From Bradyrhizobium sp. BR 10289 (GTDB lineage Bacteria > Pseudomonadota > Alphaproteobacteria > Rhizobiales > Xanthobacteraceae), in assembly GCF_019455385.1 (NCBI RefSeq), contig NZ_JACOFR010000035.1, forward strand, positions 1-64,000: DNA of 64,000 nucleotides, given 5' to 3'. Positions 1 through 8,734 of the stretch are shown one piece after another; position 1 is the first letter of the stretch, and every line of letters begins with the position of its first letter. The notes under the pieces were generated by a model that saw only the letters and a list, made by a program, of their open reading frames with translations, had not been told where the DNA came from and searched no databases. A program made the position numbers and the translations under genes.

Positions 1-50
1 GCTCCGGACACCAGTCCCACATAGCCCGTTCCGATCATCGCGATTCGCAT
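1..50 (-). CDS. ugd: UDP-glucose 6-dehydrogenase, N-terminal fragment (runs off the left edge)
   Basis: Read on the minus strand from the ATG at 50-48, the first residues are MRIAMIGTGYVGLVSG, the characteristic N-terminal Rossmann GxGYVGL motif of UDP-glucose/GDP-mannose dehydrogenases, which oxidise UDP-glucose to UDP-glucuronate for polysaccharide synthesis. An AGGGA Shine-Dalgarno sequence lies about five bases upstream of the ATG. Only about 16 codons are in the window, so substrate preference (UDP-glucose versus GDP-mannose) rests on general similarity. It is divergent from the membrane acyltransferase at 244, which would fit an exopolysaccharide context. Confidence 0.75.
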   Translation of the reverse strand, partial: MRIAMIGTGYVGLVSG

Positions 51-243
51 GAAAATCCCTGTTCTGGCTTGGTTAACGAAACCCCAACGCGGGGCGGTTT
101 AGCACTTTCCTGCGGGGAGGGAACAGTCCGCGTGTAAAAACCGGCACGCGAATTGAACCGGTAAAGAAGTCGGAAACCACTGGGCTCCAAACTGCCCCAC
201 GCCCGCACAAAATCGGGCGGAACACGCCTCGAAACGGGACACC
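51..243. promoter_or_regulatory. Divergent intergenic region between ugd and an acyltransferase gene
   Basis: This 193-bp gap must contain promoters for both flanking divergent genes. A GC-rich interrupted palindrome (CCCCAACGCGGGG) lies near 83-96. I see no convincing -35/-10 pair, which is usual for this GC-rich group, and no small gene. Confidence 0.3.
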
Positions 244-1311
244 ATGGCACCATCAGGCACAATCGCCGCGAGCGGGCTTTCCAAGGCCCCTCCCGCCGCG
301 CGTGTCGACTGGGTCGACTATGCCAAGGGCATCTGCATCATCATGGTGGTGATGATGCATTCGGTGCTGGGGGTCGAGCTCGCCGCCGGCGAGACCGGTT
401 TCATGCATGTTCTGGTGGCGTTCGCAAAGCCGTTCCGGATGCCGGACTTTTTCCTGATTTCGGGCCTGTTCCTGCCGCTGGTGATCGACCGGGACTGGCG
501 AACCTATCTCGACCGCAAAGTGGTGCATTTCGCCTATTTCTATGTCGTCTGGGTGACAATCCAGTTCGGCTTCAAGGCCCCCGCCTTCGCGGCGGAAACC
601 AGCTGGCGCGAGGCGGGCCTGCTGTATCTCGAATCCTTCATCGAGCCGTTCGGCACGCTCTGGTTCATCTACCTGCTGCCAGTCTTTTTCGTCGTCACAA
701 AATTGACACGCCAGGTTCCGCCGCTCGCGATCTGGCTGATCGGGGCCGCGCTGGAGACTGCCCGCGCGACGACCGGCTGGACCGCGATCGACGAGTTCTG
801 CGCGCGCTTCGTCTATTTCTATTCGGGCTACCTGTTCGCGCCTTACGTGTTCGCACTGTCGGATCGTGCGCGCAATCATCCCGCATGGGCACTGGTCGTG
901 CTCGCGGCGTGGGCGCTGGTCAATGGCGGCCTCGTCGCGATCGGCGCCAGCGAATGGAAGATCGTGTCGCTCCTGCTCGGTTTTGCCGGCGCCTGCGCGA
1001 TCATCACCATGGGCACGCTGCTCGCGCGCATACAGTGGCTGAACTTCCTGCGCTTCTGCGGCGAGCATTCGATCGTGATCTATCTCGCCTTCTTCCTGCC
1101 GATGGCGGCCACGCGCACGCTGCTGCTGCGCACTGGCATCATCACAGACATCGGCACGGTGTCGCTGATCGTCACGGTTGTCGGCGTAATCGGATCGCTG
1201 GCGGTCTGGCAGGCGGCGTTGCGGCTCGGAGCGCACTTCCTGTTCGAGCGGCCCGATGCGTTCTGGATCGCGCCGAAGAAGGCGCGGCCGGTGTTGCAGG
1301 CGGCGGAGTAG
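244..1311 (+). CDS. Membrane acyltransferase, family 3
   Basis: This 355-residue integral membrane protein has the layout of the acyltransferase-3 family, which move acetyl or other acyl groups onto sugars of surface polysaccharides from within the inner membrane. Visible are the N-terminal WVDYAKGICIIMVVMMHS segment, with the histidine near residue 38 that is conserved in the family, then a PFRMPDFFLISGLFLP loop and about nine further hydrophobic segments. The ATG at 244 lacks a strong ribosome binding site. Divergence from ugd suggests a role in exopolysaccharide or lipopolysaccharide decoration, but the acceptor cannot be read from sequence. Confidence 0.8.
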   Translation: MAPSGTIAASGLSKAPPAARVDWVDYAKGICIIMVVMMHSVLGVELAAGETGFMHVLVAFAKPFRMPDFFLISGLFLPLVIDRDWRTYLDRKVVHFAYFYVVWVTIQFGFKAPAFAAETSWREAGLLYLESFIEPFGTLWFIYLLPVFFVVTKLTRQVPPLAIWLIGAALETARATTGWTAIDEFCARFVYFYSGYLFAPYVFALSDRARNHPAWALVVLAAWALVNGGLVAIGASEWKIVSLLLGFAGACAIITMGTLLARIQWLNFLRFCGEHSIVIYLAFFLPMAATRTLLLRTGIITDIGTVSLIVTVVGVIGSLAVWQAALRLGAHFLFERPDAFWIAPKKARPVLQAAE

Positions 1312-1321
1312 CTGAGCTCTC

Positions 1322-1482
1322 GGTGTCGTCCCCGCGAACGCGGGACCCATACTGCGTGATCTGTCAATAAACCGCGATCTTCGTACCAAGGCCTAATCAC
1401 TACCAGCCTTCGCCAAAGCTCTCCCTGTGGGTATGGGTCCCGGATCGGCGCTCCGCTTCGCTGCGCTTGTCCGGGACGACGA
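1322..1482. repeat. Dispersed palindromic intergenic repeat, 'gtcgtccc...gggacgac' family, copy 1
   Basis: The gap between the acyltransferase and polA holds two facing arms (GTCGTCCCCGCGAACGCGGG near 1325 and TCCGGGACGAC ending near 1481) around a core with CTCTCCCTGTGGGTATGGGTC. A closely related copy, inverted, is at 42886-43022. The arms would form stable hairpins in RNA and could end transcription of the upstream gene. Confidence 0.7.
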
Positions 1483-1557
1483 TTTGCGTGTGGGAATCCG
1501 CCTAAAAATCCCCCTCCCAAGGCTGTCAAAGCCCGCAAAAATTCATACATTGCGGCC

Positions 1558-4500
1558 ATGCCCAAGACATCCCCGAAGACCTCCGCCAAAGCCGACACCA
1601 AGGCCGCGCCGAAGGCTGCCGCCGAGACCAAAGCCGCTGCGCCAGCTGCTGCCAAACCTCTTGCGGCGAAGGCGGCCGGCAAGGGCGACCACATCTTTTT
1701 AGTCGACGGTTCCGGCTACATCTTCCGCGCCTATCACGCACTGCCGCCGCTGAACCGCAAATCCGACGGGCTTCAGGTCAACGCCGTGCTCGGCTTCTGC
1801 AACATGCTGTGGAAGCTGCTCCGCGATATGCCCGAGGACAATCGGCCGACGCATCTGGCCATCGTGTTCGACAAGTCGGAGATCACCTTCCGCAACAGGA
1901 TCTATCCCGAGTACAAGGCGCACCGGCCGCCGGCGCCTGACGATCTCATTCCGCAATTCGCGCTGATCCGCGAAGCGGTCCGTGCCTTCGACCTGCCCTG
2001 CCTGGAACAGGTGGGCTTCGAAGCCGACGATCTCATCGCGACCTATGCGCGGCAGGCCAGCGAGCGCGGCGCCACCACGACCATCGTGTCCTCCGACAAG
2101 GATCTGATGCAGCTCGTGAACGACAAGATCACGATGTACGACACCATGAAGGATCGCCGTATCGGGGTTCCCGAGGTGATTGAGAAGTTCGGCGTACCAC
2201 CGGAGAAGGTGGTGGAAGTGCAGGCGCTGGCCGGCGATTCCACCGACAACGTGCCCGGCGTGCCCGGCATCGGCATCAAGACCGCGGCGCAATTGATCGT
2301 GGAATATGGCGACCTCGAGCAACTGCTGTTCCGCGCCCCCGAGATCAAGCAGCCGAAGCGGCGCGAGGCGCTGATCGAGAATGCCGAAAAGGCGCGGATC
2401 TCGCGCCAGCTGGTGCTGCTCGACGACAAGGTCGATCTCGACGTGCCGCTCGACGACCTCGCGGTGCACGAGCCCGACGCGCGCAAGCTGATCGCCTTCC
2501 TGAAGGCGATGGAATTCACGACGCTCACTCGCCGCGTCGCCGACTATTCGCAGATCGATCCCAGCAACGTCGATGCCGATCCCGGCTATTCCAGCGGGGC
2601 CAGCGTGTTCTCGCCGCTGCCGCCCTCGGACGTGGTGCCCGCCCCCGGAACCGGCACGGCGACGCAGGCCCGTCCCGGCGAACCCAACACATCGGCGGGC
2701 AAGGAGGACAAGGCCGCGAGTCTGAAGGGCGCGCCGGTCTCGCTCGCTGCGGCGCGCGAAGCGGCGCTGCGCAAGCTGCCGTTCGACCGCAGCAAGTACC
2801 AGACGATCAAATCGCCAAGGGAGCTCGAGGCCTTCATCGCGCGCATCCATGACACCGGCCATGTAGCGATCGAGATCAAGGCGAGCAGCATCGACCCGAT
2901 GCAGGCCGATTTCTGCGGTATCGCGCTGGCACTGGCGCCGAACGAGGCCTGCTATGTGCCGCTGGCGCACAAGCAATCCGGCGGCGGCGCGGGGCTGTTC
3001 GACGCCGGCCTCGCGCCGGATCAGGTCAAGCACTTAGATGCCATCGAGGCTTTGCGGCCGGTGCTGGAATCCGCGGGCATCCTCAAGATCGGCTTCGACG
3101 TCAAATTCGCCGCCGTGATGCTGGCGCAGCACGGCATCACCTTGCGCAACATCGACGATGCCAAGCTGATTTCCTACGTGCTCGACGCCGGGCGCGGCTC
3201 GCAGGAGCTGGACTCGTTGTCCGAGCGCTGGTTCGGCCACGCCATGCTGAAGGAGAGCGAGCTGCTCGGCAGCGGCAAGGGCAAGATCACTTTCGACCAG
3301 GTGCCGATCGACAAGGCCGCGCCGCTGTCGGCCGAAGGCGCCGACATGGCGCTGCGCGTCTGGCGCGTGCTGAAGCCGCGGCTCGTCGCCGAGCGCATGA
3401 CGACCGTATACGAAACGCTGGAGCGGCCGCTGGTGTCGGTGCTCGCACGCATGGAACGGCGCGGCATCTCGATCGACCGCCAGGTGCTGTCGCGCCTGTC
3501 GGGCGACTTCGCCCAGACCGCCGCGCGCGTCGAGGCCGAGATCCAGGAGATCGCCGGCGAGCCGGTCAATGTCGGTAGTCCAAAACAGATCGGCGACATC
3601 CTGTTCGGCAAGATGGGCCTGTCAGGCGGCACCAAGACCAAGACCGGCGCGTGGTCGACCACCGCGCAGGTGCTCGACGAGCTCGCCGAGCAGGGCCACG
3701 ACTTCCCGAAGAAGATTCTGGAGTGGCGCCAGGTCTCGAAGCTGAAATCGACCTACACCGACGCGCTGCCGACTTACGTCAATCCGCAGACCCATCGCGT
3801 CCACACCACCTACGCGCTGGCCGCGACCACGACGGGCCGGCTGTCGTCGAACGAGCCGAATCTGCAGAACATTCCTGTGCGCACCGAGGACGGCCGGAAA
3901 ATCCGCCGCGCGTTCATCGCAACGAAGGGGCACAAGCTCGTCTCCGCGGACTATTCGCAGATCGAGCTGCGCCTGCTCGCGGAGATCGCCGACATCCCGG
4001 TGCTGAAGCAGGCCTTCAAGGACGGGCTCGACATTCACGCCATGACCGCCTCGGAAATGTTCGGCGTGCCGATCGAGGGCATGCCGAGCGAGATCCGCCG
4101 CCGTGCGAAGGCGATCAATTTCGGCATCATCTACGGCATTTCCGCGTTCGGCCTTGCCAACCAGCTCGGCATCGCGCGCGAGGAGGCCTCCGCCTACATC
4201 AAGAAATATTTCGAGCGCTTCCCCGGCATCCGCGCCTATATGGACGAGACGCGCGACTTCTGCCGGCAACACGGCTACGTCACGACGCTGTTCGGCCGCA
4301 AGTGTCACTACCCCGATATCAAGGCGTCCAACGCCTCGGTGCGCGCCTTCAACGAGCGTGCCGCGATCAACGCGCGACTGCAGGGCACCGCCGCCGACAT
4401 CATCCGCCGCGCCATGACCCGTGTCGAGGATGCGCTAGCCGCCAAGAAGCTCTCGGCGCAGATGCTCTTGCAGGTGCATGACGAACTGATTTTCGAGGTG

Positions 4501-4635
4501 CCCGACGACGAGGTCGCGGCGACGCTTCCCGTCGTGCAGCACGTGATGCAGGACGCGCCGTTCCCGGCCGTGAACCTGTCGGTGCCGCTGCATGTCGACG
4601 CGCGAGCGGCGAGCAATTGGGACGAGGCGCATTGA
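1558..4635 (+). CDS. polA: DNA polymerase I with a degenerate proofreading domain
   Basis: This 1025-residue protein is DNA polymerase I, which fills gaps and removes RNA primers in replication and repair. After an Ala/Lys-rich N-terminal extension of about 45 residues come a 5'-3' nuclease domain (about 45-345), a 3'-5' exonuclease-like domain (about 425-620) and the family A polymerase domain (about 640-1025). Polymerase motifs A (DYSQIELRLL, D798), B (RRAKAINFGIIYG) and C (VHDE, D975) are intact. The exonuclease domain lacks all the usual metal ligands: where E. coli has D355/E357 this has E439/K441, for D424 it has A518, and for Y497/D501 it has L590/G594. It should therefore polymerise without proofreading. 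The longer N-terminus relative to E. coli (928 aa) could be partly a start-site choice. Confidence 0.97.
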   Translation: MPKTSPKTSAKADTKAAPKAAAETKAAAPAAAKPLAAKAAGKGDHIFLVDGSGYIFRAYHALPPLNRKSDGLQVNAVLGFCNMLWKLLRDMPEDNRPTHLAIVFDKSEITFRNRIYPEYKAHRPPAPDDLIPQFALIREAVRAFDLPCLEQVGFEADDLIATYARQASERGATTTIVSSDKDLMQLVNDKITMYDTMKDRRIGVPEVIEKFGVPPEKVVEVQALAGDSTDNVPGVPGIGIKTAAQLIVEYGDLEQLLFRAPEIKQPKRREALIENAEKARISRQLVLLDDKVDLDVPLDDLAVHEPDARKLIAFLKAMEFTTLTRRVADYSQIDPSNVDADPGYSSGASVFSPLPPSDVVPAPGTGTATQARPGEPNTSAGKEDKAASLKGAPVSLAAAREAALRKLPFDRSKYQTIKSPRELEAFIARIHDTGHVAIEIKASSIDPMQADFCGIALALAPNEACYVPLAHKQSGGGAGLFDAGLAPDQVKHLDAIEALRPVLESAGILKIGFDVKFAAVMLAQHGITLRNIDDAKLISYVLDAGRGSQELDSLSERWFGHAMLKESELLGSGKGKITFDQVPIDKAAPLSAEGADMALRVWRVLKPRLVAERMTTVYETLERPLVSVLARMERRGISIDRQVLSRLSGDFAQTAARVEAEIQEIAGEPVNVGSPKQIGDILFGKMGLSGGTKTKTGAWSTTAQVLDELAEQGHDFPKKILEWRQVSKLKSTYTDALPTYVNPQTHRVHTTYALAATTTGRLSSNEPNLQNIPVRTEDGRKIRRAFIATKGHKLVSADYSQIELRLLAEIADIPVLKQAFKDGLDIHAMTASEMFGVPIEGMPSEIRRRAKAINFGIIYGISAFGLANQLGIAREEASAYIKKYFERFPGIRAYMDETRDFCRQHGYVTTLFGRKCHYPDIKASNASVRAFNERAAINARLQGTAADIIRRAMTRVEDALAAKKLSAQMLLQVHDELIFEVPDDEVAATLPVVQHVMQDAPFPAVNLSVPLHVDARAASNWDEAH

Positions 4636-4640
4636 TCTTT

Positions 4641-4775
4641 CTTACCTCTCCCCGCCTGCGGGGAGAGGTCGGATCGCTCTTGCGATCCGGGTGAGGGGGT
4701 ACAGGTCTCAGGTCGATCTCTCCCGCGGAGAGAGGCCCCTCACCCCAACCCTCTCCCCGTAAGAACGGGGCGAGG
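4641..4775. repeat. Dispersed palindromic repeat, 'cctctcccc...ggggagagg' family, copy 1
   Basis: The 270-bp gap after polA carries a composite palindromic repeat: arms CCTCTCCCCGCCTGCGGGGAG, then GGTCGGATCGC..GCGATCCGGGTGAGGGGGTAC and a CCCCTCACCCCAACCCTCTCC segment. The same modules, in inverted order, occur at 7043-7207, and related hairpins at 12092, 17312, 19975 and 44904. No coding signal is visible in the remainder of the gap up to 4905. Confidence 0.75.
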
Positions 4776-4905
4776 GAGCGCACCTGCGCAAGAACGCTGC
4801 GCCGCGTCCGGGGGACGAGACTCGAATTGTCCTCCGAGCAATTGCGTGATGGCAGTCGCGCGCCTCGCATATTAGAACCCTTGCATCTCCCGCACCGGTT
4901 CAATC

Positions 4906-5541
4906 ATGCCCCACACCTCCGCCCTGCTCGGCTTCGCCCTGGTCTGCCTTGGTCTCGTGCTCACGCCCGGGCCGAACATGATCTACTTGATCTCGCGCTC
5001 GATCACGCAAGGGCCGGCCGCTGGCATCGTCTCGCTCGGTGGCGTCGCGCTGGGCTTCGTATTCTACATGCTGTGCGCAGCGTTCGGCATCACGGCGTTG
5101 CTGCTGGCGATTCCGTTCGCCTATGACGCGCTGCGCTTTGCCGGCGCCGGCTATCTGTTGTGGCTCGCCTGGCAGGCGGTGAAGCCGGGCGGGCGCTCCC
5201 CGTTCCAGGTGAAGACGCTCGCGATCGACAGCCCGCGCAAATTGTTCGCGATGGGCTTCGTCACCAATCTGCTCAACCCGAAGATCGCGATGCTGTACCT
5301 GGCGCTGCTGCCGCAGTTCATCGATCCCGGCGCGGGCAGCGTGCTGACGCAGTCGATGATGCTAGGCGCAATCCAGATCGCGATCAGTGTCAGCGTGAAT
5401 GCGATGATCGCGCTCGCGGCCGGCTCGATCGCGCTATTCCTGGCGAACCGGCCGAGCTGGATGCTGGTGCAGCGCTGGCTGATGGGCACCGTGCTGGCGG
5501 GGCTCGCGGTGCGGATGGCGGTGGAAGCGAAGAAGGTGTGA
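4906..5541 (+). CDS. LysE/RhtB family amino acid exporter
   Basis: This is a 211-residue inner-membrane protein of the LysE superfamily, which export amino acids or homoserine lactone-like metabolites. The hallmark GLVLTPGPNMIYLISRSITQG sits at the end of the first membrane segment, and GFVTNLLNPKIAMLYLALLPQF is the second family signature; about six hydrophobic helices fit the family. The length is typical. The gene stands alone between two repeat clusters, so the substrate is not indicated by context. Confidence 0.9.
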   Translation: MPHTSALLGFALVCLGLVLTPGPNMIYLISRSITQGPAAGIVSLGGVALGFVFYMLCAAFGITALLLAIPFAYDALRFAGAGYLLWLAWQAVKPGGRSPFQVKTLAIDSPRKLFAMGFVTNLLNPKIAMLYLALLPQFIDPGAGSVLTQSMMLGAIQIAISVSVNAMIALAAGSIALFLANRPSWMLVQRWLMGTVLAGLAVRMAVEAKKV

Positions 5542-5549
5542 GGCACCCT

Positions 5550-5653
5550 GTCATGCCCCGGCTTGACCGGGGCATCCAGTACGCCGCGGCCTCTCGGCTC
5601 TATCACCACCGTCTCTGGAATACTGGGTCGCCCGGTCAAGCCGGGCGACGACA
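5550..5653. repeat. Dispersed palindromic repeat, 'gtcatgccccggcttgaccgg' family, copy 1
   Basis: Arms with CCCCGGCTTGACCGGGGCAT and CGCCCGGTCAAGCCGGGCGA flank a less conserved centre containing ACGCCGCGGCCTCTCG and TCTCTGGAATACTGG. A near-identical copy is at 56251-56354. Each arm is itself a hairpin. It lies between the convergent lysE-type and GST genes and may serve as a bidirectional terminator. Confidence 0.8.
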
Positions 5654-5661
5654 GCGTCCGC

Positions 5662-6288
5662 TCAATCCAGCTTCGCCTCCATGCCCCGCTTCACGGCCGG
5701 GCGGGCCATCAGGGTGTCATACCAGCGCTTGACGTTGGGAAAGTCGGCCAGCTCAACCTTGTGGCGAGGGTGGCGCCAGGCCCACCCCAAAATTGCGAAA
5801 TCGGCAACCGAGAGCTCGCCGGCGACGAAGTCGTGGTCGGCGAGGCGCCTGTCCAGCACGCCGTAGAGCCGCCGGGTTTCGGCCATGTAACGCTTCAGGC
5901 CATAGGCGCGGTCCTGCTCGTTCTCGAGCGCGATGAAATGGTGCACCTGGCCGGGCATCGGGCCGAAGCCGCCCATCTGCCACATCAGCCATTCATAGAC
6001 CGGGATGCGCTGGCGAAGCGATTTCGGCAGGAATTTGCCGGTCTTTTCGCCCAGATAGAGCAGGATTGCGCCGGACTCGAAGATGCTGACCGGCTTGCCG
6101 TCGGGACCTTCGGGGTCGAGGATCGCCGGGATCTTGTTGTTCGGGGAGAGCTTCAGGAACTCCGGCGCCATCTGCTCGCCCTTGGTGATGTTCACCGGGA
6201 CCACCTTGTAGGGCAGCCCCATCTCCTCCAGCGCGACCGAGATCTTGCGGCCGTTCGGCGTGTTCCAGGTGTGCAGCTCGATGGTCAT
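5662..6288 (-). CDS. Glutathione S-transferase family protein (YfcG/Ure2-like)
   Basis: The 208-residue product starts MTIELHTWNTPNGRKISVALEE, matching the thioredoxin-fold N-terminus of the YfcG/Ure2p-like glutathione transferases, some of which are glutathione-dependent disulfide reductases. The cis-Pro/ES motif is IPAILDPEG....SIFESGAILLYL, and the helical C-terminal domain follows (residues about 85-200). I chose the ATG at 6288 because a GGAAACAGGGAA ribosome site precedes it; an in-frame extension upstream to 6336 looks non-coding. It is divergent from pyrE. Confidence 0.9.
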   Translation of the reverse strand: MTIELHTWNTPNGRKISVALEEMGLPYKVVPVNITKGEQMAPEFLKLSPNNKIPAILDPEGPDGKPVSIFESGAILLYLGEKTGKFLPKSLRQRIPVYEWLMWQMGGFGPMPGQVHHFIALENEQDRAYGLKRYMAETRRLYGVLDRRLADHDFVAGELSVADFAILGWAWRHPRHKVELADFPNVKRWYDTLMARPAVKRGMEAKLD

Positions 6289-6474
6289 TTCCCTGTTTCC
6301 TTGCCCAGTTTCCTGCCCGAAATCTCCGGCATCCACCTACTCCAGAAGATTGCACCCCCACAACCGGCGGAGCGGGATGGCCGATCCCTGTTGACGGGAG
6401 GCGCCCCCTCTGGAATGTCGCGCCCGTCGCGGATAAATTCCGCCACTTCCAAAAACGCTGTTCGAGGGACCGCC

Positions 6475-7038
6475 GTGTCGAAATCTGCCTCCCGCGCCCG
6501 CCTGTTCGAAATCATCCGCCGGCGCTCCTTCGGCCGCGGCGAGGTGACGCTCGCGTCGGGCCGCAAGAGCGATTTCTATTTCAACCTGAAGCCGACCATG
6601 CTCGATCCCGAGGGCGCGACGCTGCTCGCCGAACTCACTTACGAGGCGCTGAAGGACGACCAGCTCGACTTCATCGGCGGCCTCGAGATGGGCGCGGTGC
6701 CGCTCGCCGGCGCGCTGGCGCAGATCTCCTGGATCAAGGGCCATCCGATCGCGGCCTTCTTCGTGCGCAAGAAGCCGAAGGAGCATGGCGCCAGGCTCGC
6801 GATCGAGGGCCTGCCCAAGGGCGAGACGCTGGCCGGCAAACGCGTCGTGATCGTCGAGGACGTCACCACGACCGGCGGCTCGGCGATGAAGGCGGTGGAA
6901 TCGGTGCGCGAGACCGGAGCCGAGGTCGTGCTGGTGCTGACCATGGTCGACCGCGAGGAAGGCGCCACCGACACGTTCGGTGCGGCCGGCCTGCCGTTCC
7001 GCTCGCTGTATAAGGCGTCGGAGTTTTTGAAGGCGTGA
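6475..7038 (+). CDS. pyrE: Orotate phosphoribosyltransferase
   Basis: This 187-residue enzyme makes orotidine monophosphate from orotate and PRPP, the fifth step of de novo pyrimidine synthesis in the cytoplasm. The PRPP-binding signature RVVIVEDVTTTGGSAMKAVE is intact, and FGRGEVTLASGRKSDFYFNLK matches the N-terminal substrate-binding region. The frame is open far upstream, but the GTG at 6475, preceded by CGAGGGACCGCC, gives the family's usual length; the upstream part is antisense to the GST gene. pyrD, another gene of the pathway, is 13 kb away at 20130. Confidence 0.95.
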   Translation: MSKSASRARLFEIIRRRSFGRGEVTLASGRKSDFYFNLKPTMLDPEGATLLAELTYEALKDDQLDFIGGLEMGAVPLAGALAQISWIKGHPIAAFFVRKKPKEHGARLAIEGLPKGETLAGKRVVIVEDVTTTGGSAMKAVESVRETGAEVVLVLTMVDREEGATDTFGAAGLPFRSLYKASEFLKA

Positions 7039-7042
7039 TCTT

Positions 7043-7207
7043 TCTTCTCCCTCTCCCCGTTCTTACGGGGCCGCGACGAGCTTCGCTCGCGCTGGGAGGG
7101 TTGGGGTGAGGTGCCTCTCTCCACGCGCGAGATCGCCGTGAGACCTGTACCCCCTCACCCGGATCGCAAGAGCGATCCGACCTCTCCCCGCAAGCGGGGA
7201 GAGGTGA
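7043..7207. repeat. Dispersed palindromic repeat, 'cctctcccc...ggggagagg' family, copy 2 (inverted)
   Basis: The 267-bp gap after pyrE holds the modules of the 4641-4775 repeat in opposite orientation: CTCTCCCCGTTCTTACGGGG, then GTTGGGGTGAGG, GAGACCTGTACCCCCTCACC, GGATCGCAAGAGCGATCC and ACCTCTCCCCGCAAGCGGGG. The last hairpin is perfect. The remaining 100 bp to the next gene show nothing further. Confidence 0.75.
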
Positions 7208-7305
7208 AGGTCAACCGCTCATTTACCATCGCGGCTTATGGTGAATCAGTCGCTGAGACCTCGTTGGGTCCCGGCCCGGTTCAGTAGCGTCGGGTGGAGT
7301 AAGCG

Positions 7306-8121
7306 TTGCGTACAGTTTCCCATGCGCGCCGGCGGCGTCGCGCGATGCTGGTAGCCGCCACTCTCGCTAGCCCGCTGTGTGCGGCACCGGCCCCGGTTTC
7401 GGCCGAAGGGCTGTTCGACTTCTTCTTCGGCGGCATGCAGCAGCAGCGGCCGCAGCGCGAAGTGCCGCAGCAGGCGAACTCCTACGCCGATCCCTTCACC
7501 GGCCAGCAGAACGCGAACCCGCAATATGTGCCGCCGACGCGGTCGGCTGCGGCCGGCAGCTCCGGCCCGGCATTCTGCGTGCGCAGCTGCGACGGCAAAT
7601 ATTTTCCGCTGATGCGCGGCCTCGCCTCGCCGGCGCAGATGTGTCAGGCGTTCTGCCCTGCCAGCGCGACGAAAGTGTATTTCGGCTCCTCGATCGACGG
7701 CGCCACTGCGCAGACCGGCGAGCGCTACGCCGACAGCGAGAACGCGTTCGCCTATCGCAAGGCGCTGCGCGCGGACTGCACCTGCAACGGCCGCGAGCCG
7801 GTCGGGCTTGCCCCGGTCGACCTCGCGCTGGACTCCTCGCTGAAAGCCGGCGACGTGATCGCCACCACCGACGGCCTCGTCGCCTATACCGGCATCCGCG
7901 TCGGCAACGACCAGGCCGCCGACTTCACCCCGGTCGCCTCCTATCCCGGCCTCACCGCGCAGGTCCGGGCGCGGCTCGGCGAGATGAAGGTGGCGCCGGT
8001 GCGGGCCGAGACGGTTGCAGCCGATGCCCCGGCGCCGGCCGAGATCGTGCGCGAGGCGTTGCCCGATGTGACGGCGCCGAAGGCGACGGCGAAGCCGGCG
8101 AAACGGGCGGGCTTGGAGTAA
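7306..8121 (+). CDS. Secreted DUF2865 protein
   Basis: A 271-residue exported protein of unknown function. The N-terminus is basic and then hydrophobic (HARRRRRAMLVAATLASPLCAAPAPVSA), a Sec-type signal peptide cleaved near residue 34. A Gln/Pro-rich linker follows, then the DUF2865 core with FCVRSCDGKYFPLMRGL, CQAFCPAS and CTCNG, six cysteines that could form disulfides in the periplasm. The start is a TTG at 7306 with GGAG eight bases upstream; no ATG fits. The C-terminus is Ala/Lys/Pro rich. The family is common in Bradyrhizobium and relatives. Confidence 0.8.
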   Translation: MRTVSHARRRRRAMLVAATLASPLCAAPAPVSAEGLFDFFFGGMQQQRPQREVPQQANSYADPFTGQQNANPQYVPPTRSAAAGSSGPAFCVRSCDGKYFPLMRGLASPAQMCQAFCPASATKVYFGSSIDGATAQTGERYADSENAFAYRKALRADCTCNGREPVGLAPVDLALDSSLKAGDVIATTDGLVAYTGIRVGNDQAADFTPVASYPGLTAQVRARLGEMKVAPVRAETVAADAPAPAEIVREALPDVTAPKATAKPAKRAGLE

Positions 8122-8184
8122 CGCACTCTCGTGTCAAGGACGCGGTGCGTGCGCGTAGCGCCGCGCCGCGTCCGGGGCAAGAGA

Positions 8185-8616
8185 CTATCTCCCGATGATC
8201 ACCCCGATCACGTTCGGCGCGGCCAGATATTTCTCCTCGATCGCCGCGCGCGCCGCAGCACGATTCTCCGGCGTCAGCAGGCCGCGCTTCTCGGCCAAGA
8301 TCATCCAGCAGAAACCCCACCAGTCGGTCAGCATGCCCTGATCGCCAACGAGGTCGTAGCCCTGCTCGGCCGCGAAGATGCGCGCATGCGCTTCGTCCAG
8401 CGTATCGAGGAACAGGTGGTCCTCGGTCGAGAACAGATCGTCGCTGATATCGTCGATGGTGTAGCCCCAGATCGACTGGCACACCGCATTGAACTCGCGG
8501 TCGAACTGATCGTCGTCGATCCGCTGGCGGCGCGCGGCCTGGTGCAGCCGCGACAGCGAGCGCGCGAAATCAGCGATCCGGGTGAGAGCGAATTGGTCGA
8601 AGGCAACGGTGGACAT
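8185..8616 (-). CDS. Conserved hypothetical protein, 143 aa
   Basis: I do not recognise a named family. The product is acidic and predicted soluble, with an N-terminal helical stretch (FDQFALTRIADFARSLSRLHQAARR), a central WGYTIDDISDDLFSTEDHLF region and a C-terminal helix. The ATG at 8616 is supported by GAGGA five bases upstream; the frame continues to 8661 but without a ribosome site. The AT-rich stretch at 8640-8715 upstream is a plausible promoter region for this gene. Confidence 0.65.
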   Translation of the reverse strand: MSTVAFDQFALTRIADFARSLSRLHQAARRQRIDDDQFDREFNAVCQSIWGYTIDDISDDLFSTEDHLFLDTLDEAHARIFAAEQGYDLVGDQGMLTDWWGFCWMILAEKRGLLTPENRAAARAAIEEKYLAAPNVIGVIIGR

Positions 8617-8734
8617 GTAGTCCTCGCAAAGTCTGACAGACGCTAGATATTGTGTCGGCAATGTGCCGAATCACAATGATATATCAAAGACTTGCTAAAG
8701 TGTTCTTAATTTGTTCCAAGGGATCCCGAAACGC

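Noticed and set aside
5563..7038. A long plus-strand frame extending pyrE to 491 residues
   Set aside because: The upstream 300 codons are antisense to the GST gene and have no protein-like features; the GTG at 6475 with a ribosome site gives normal pyrE length.
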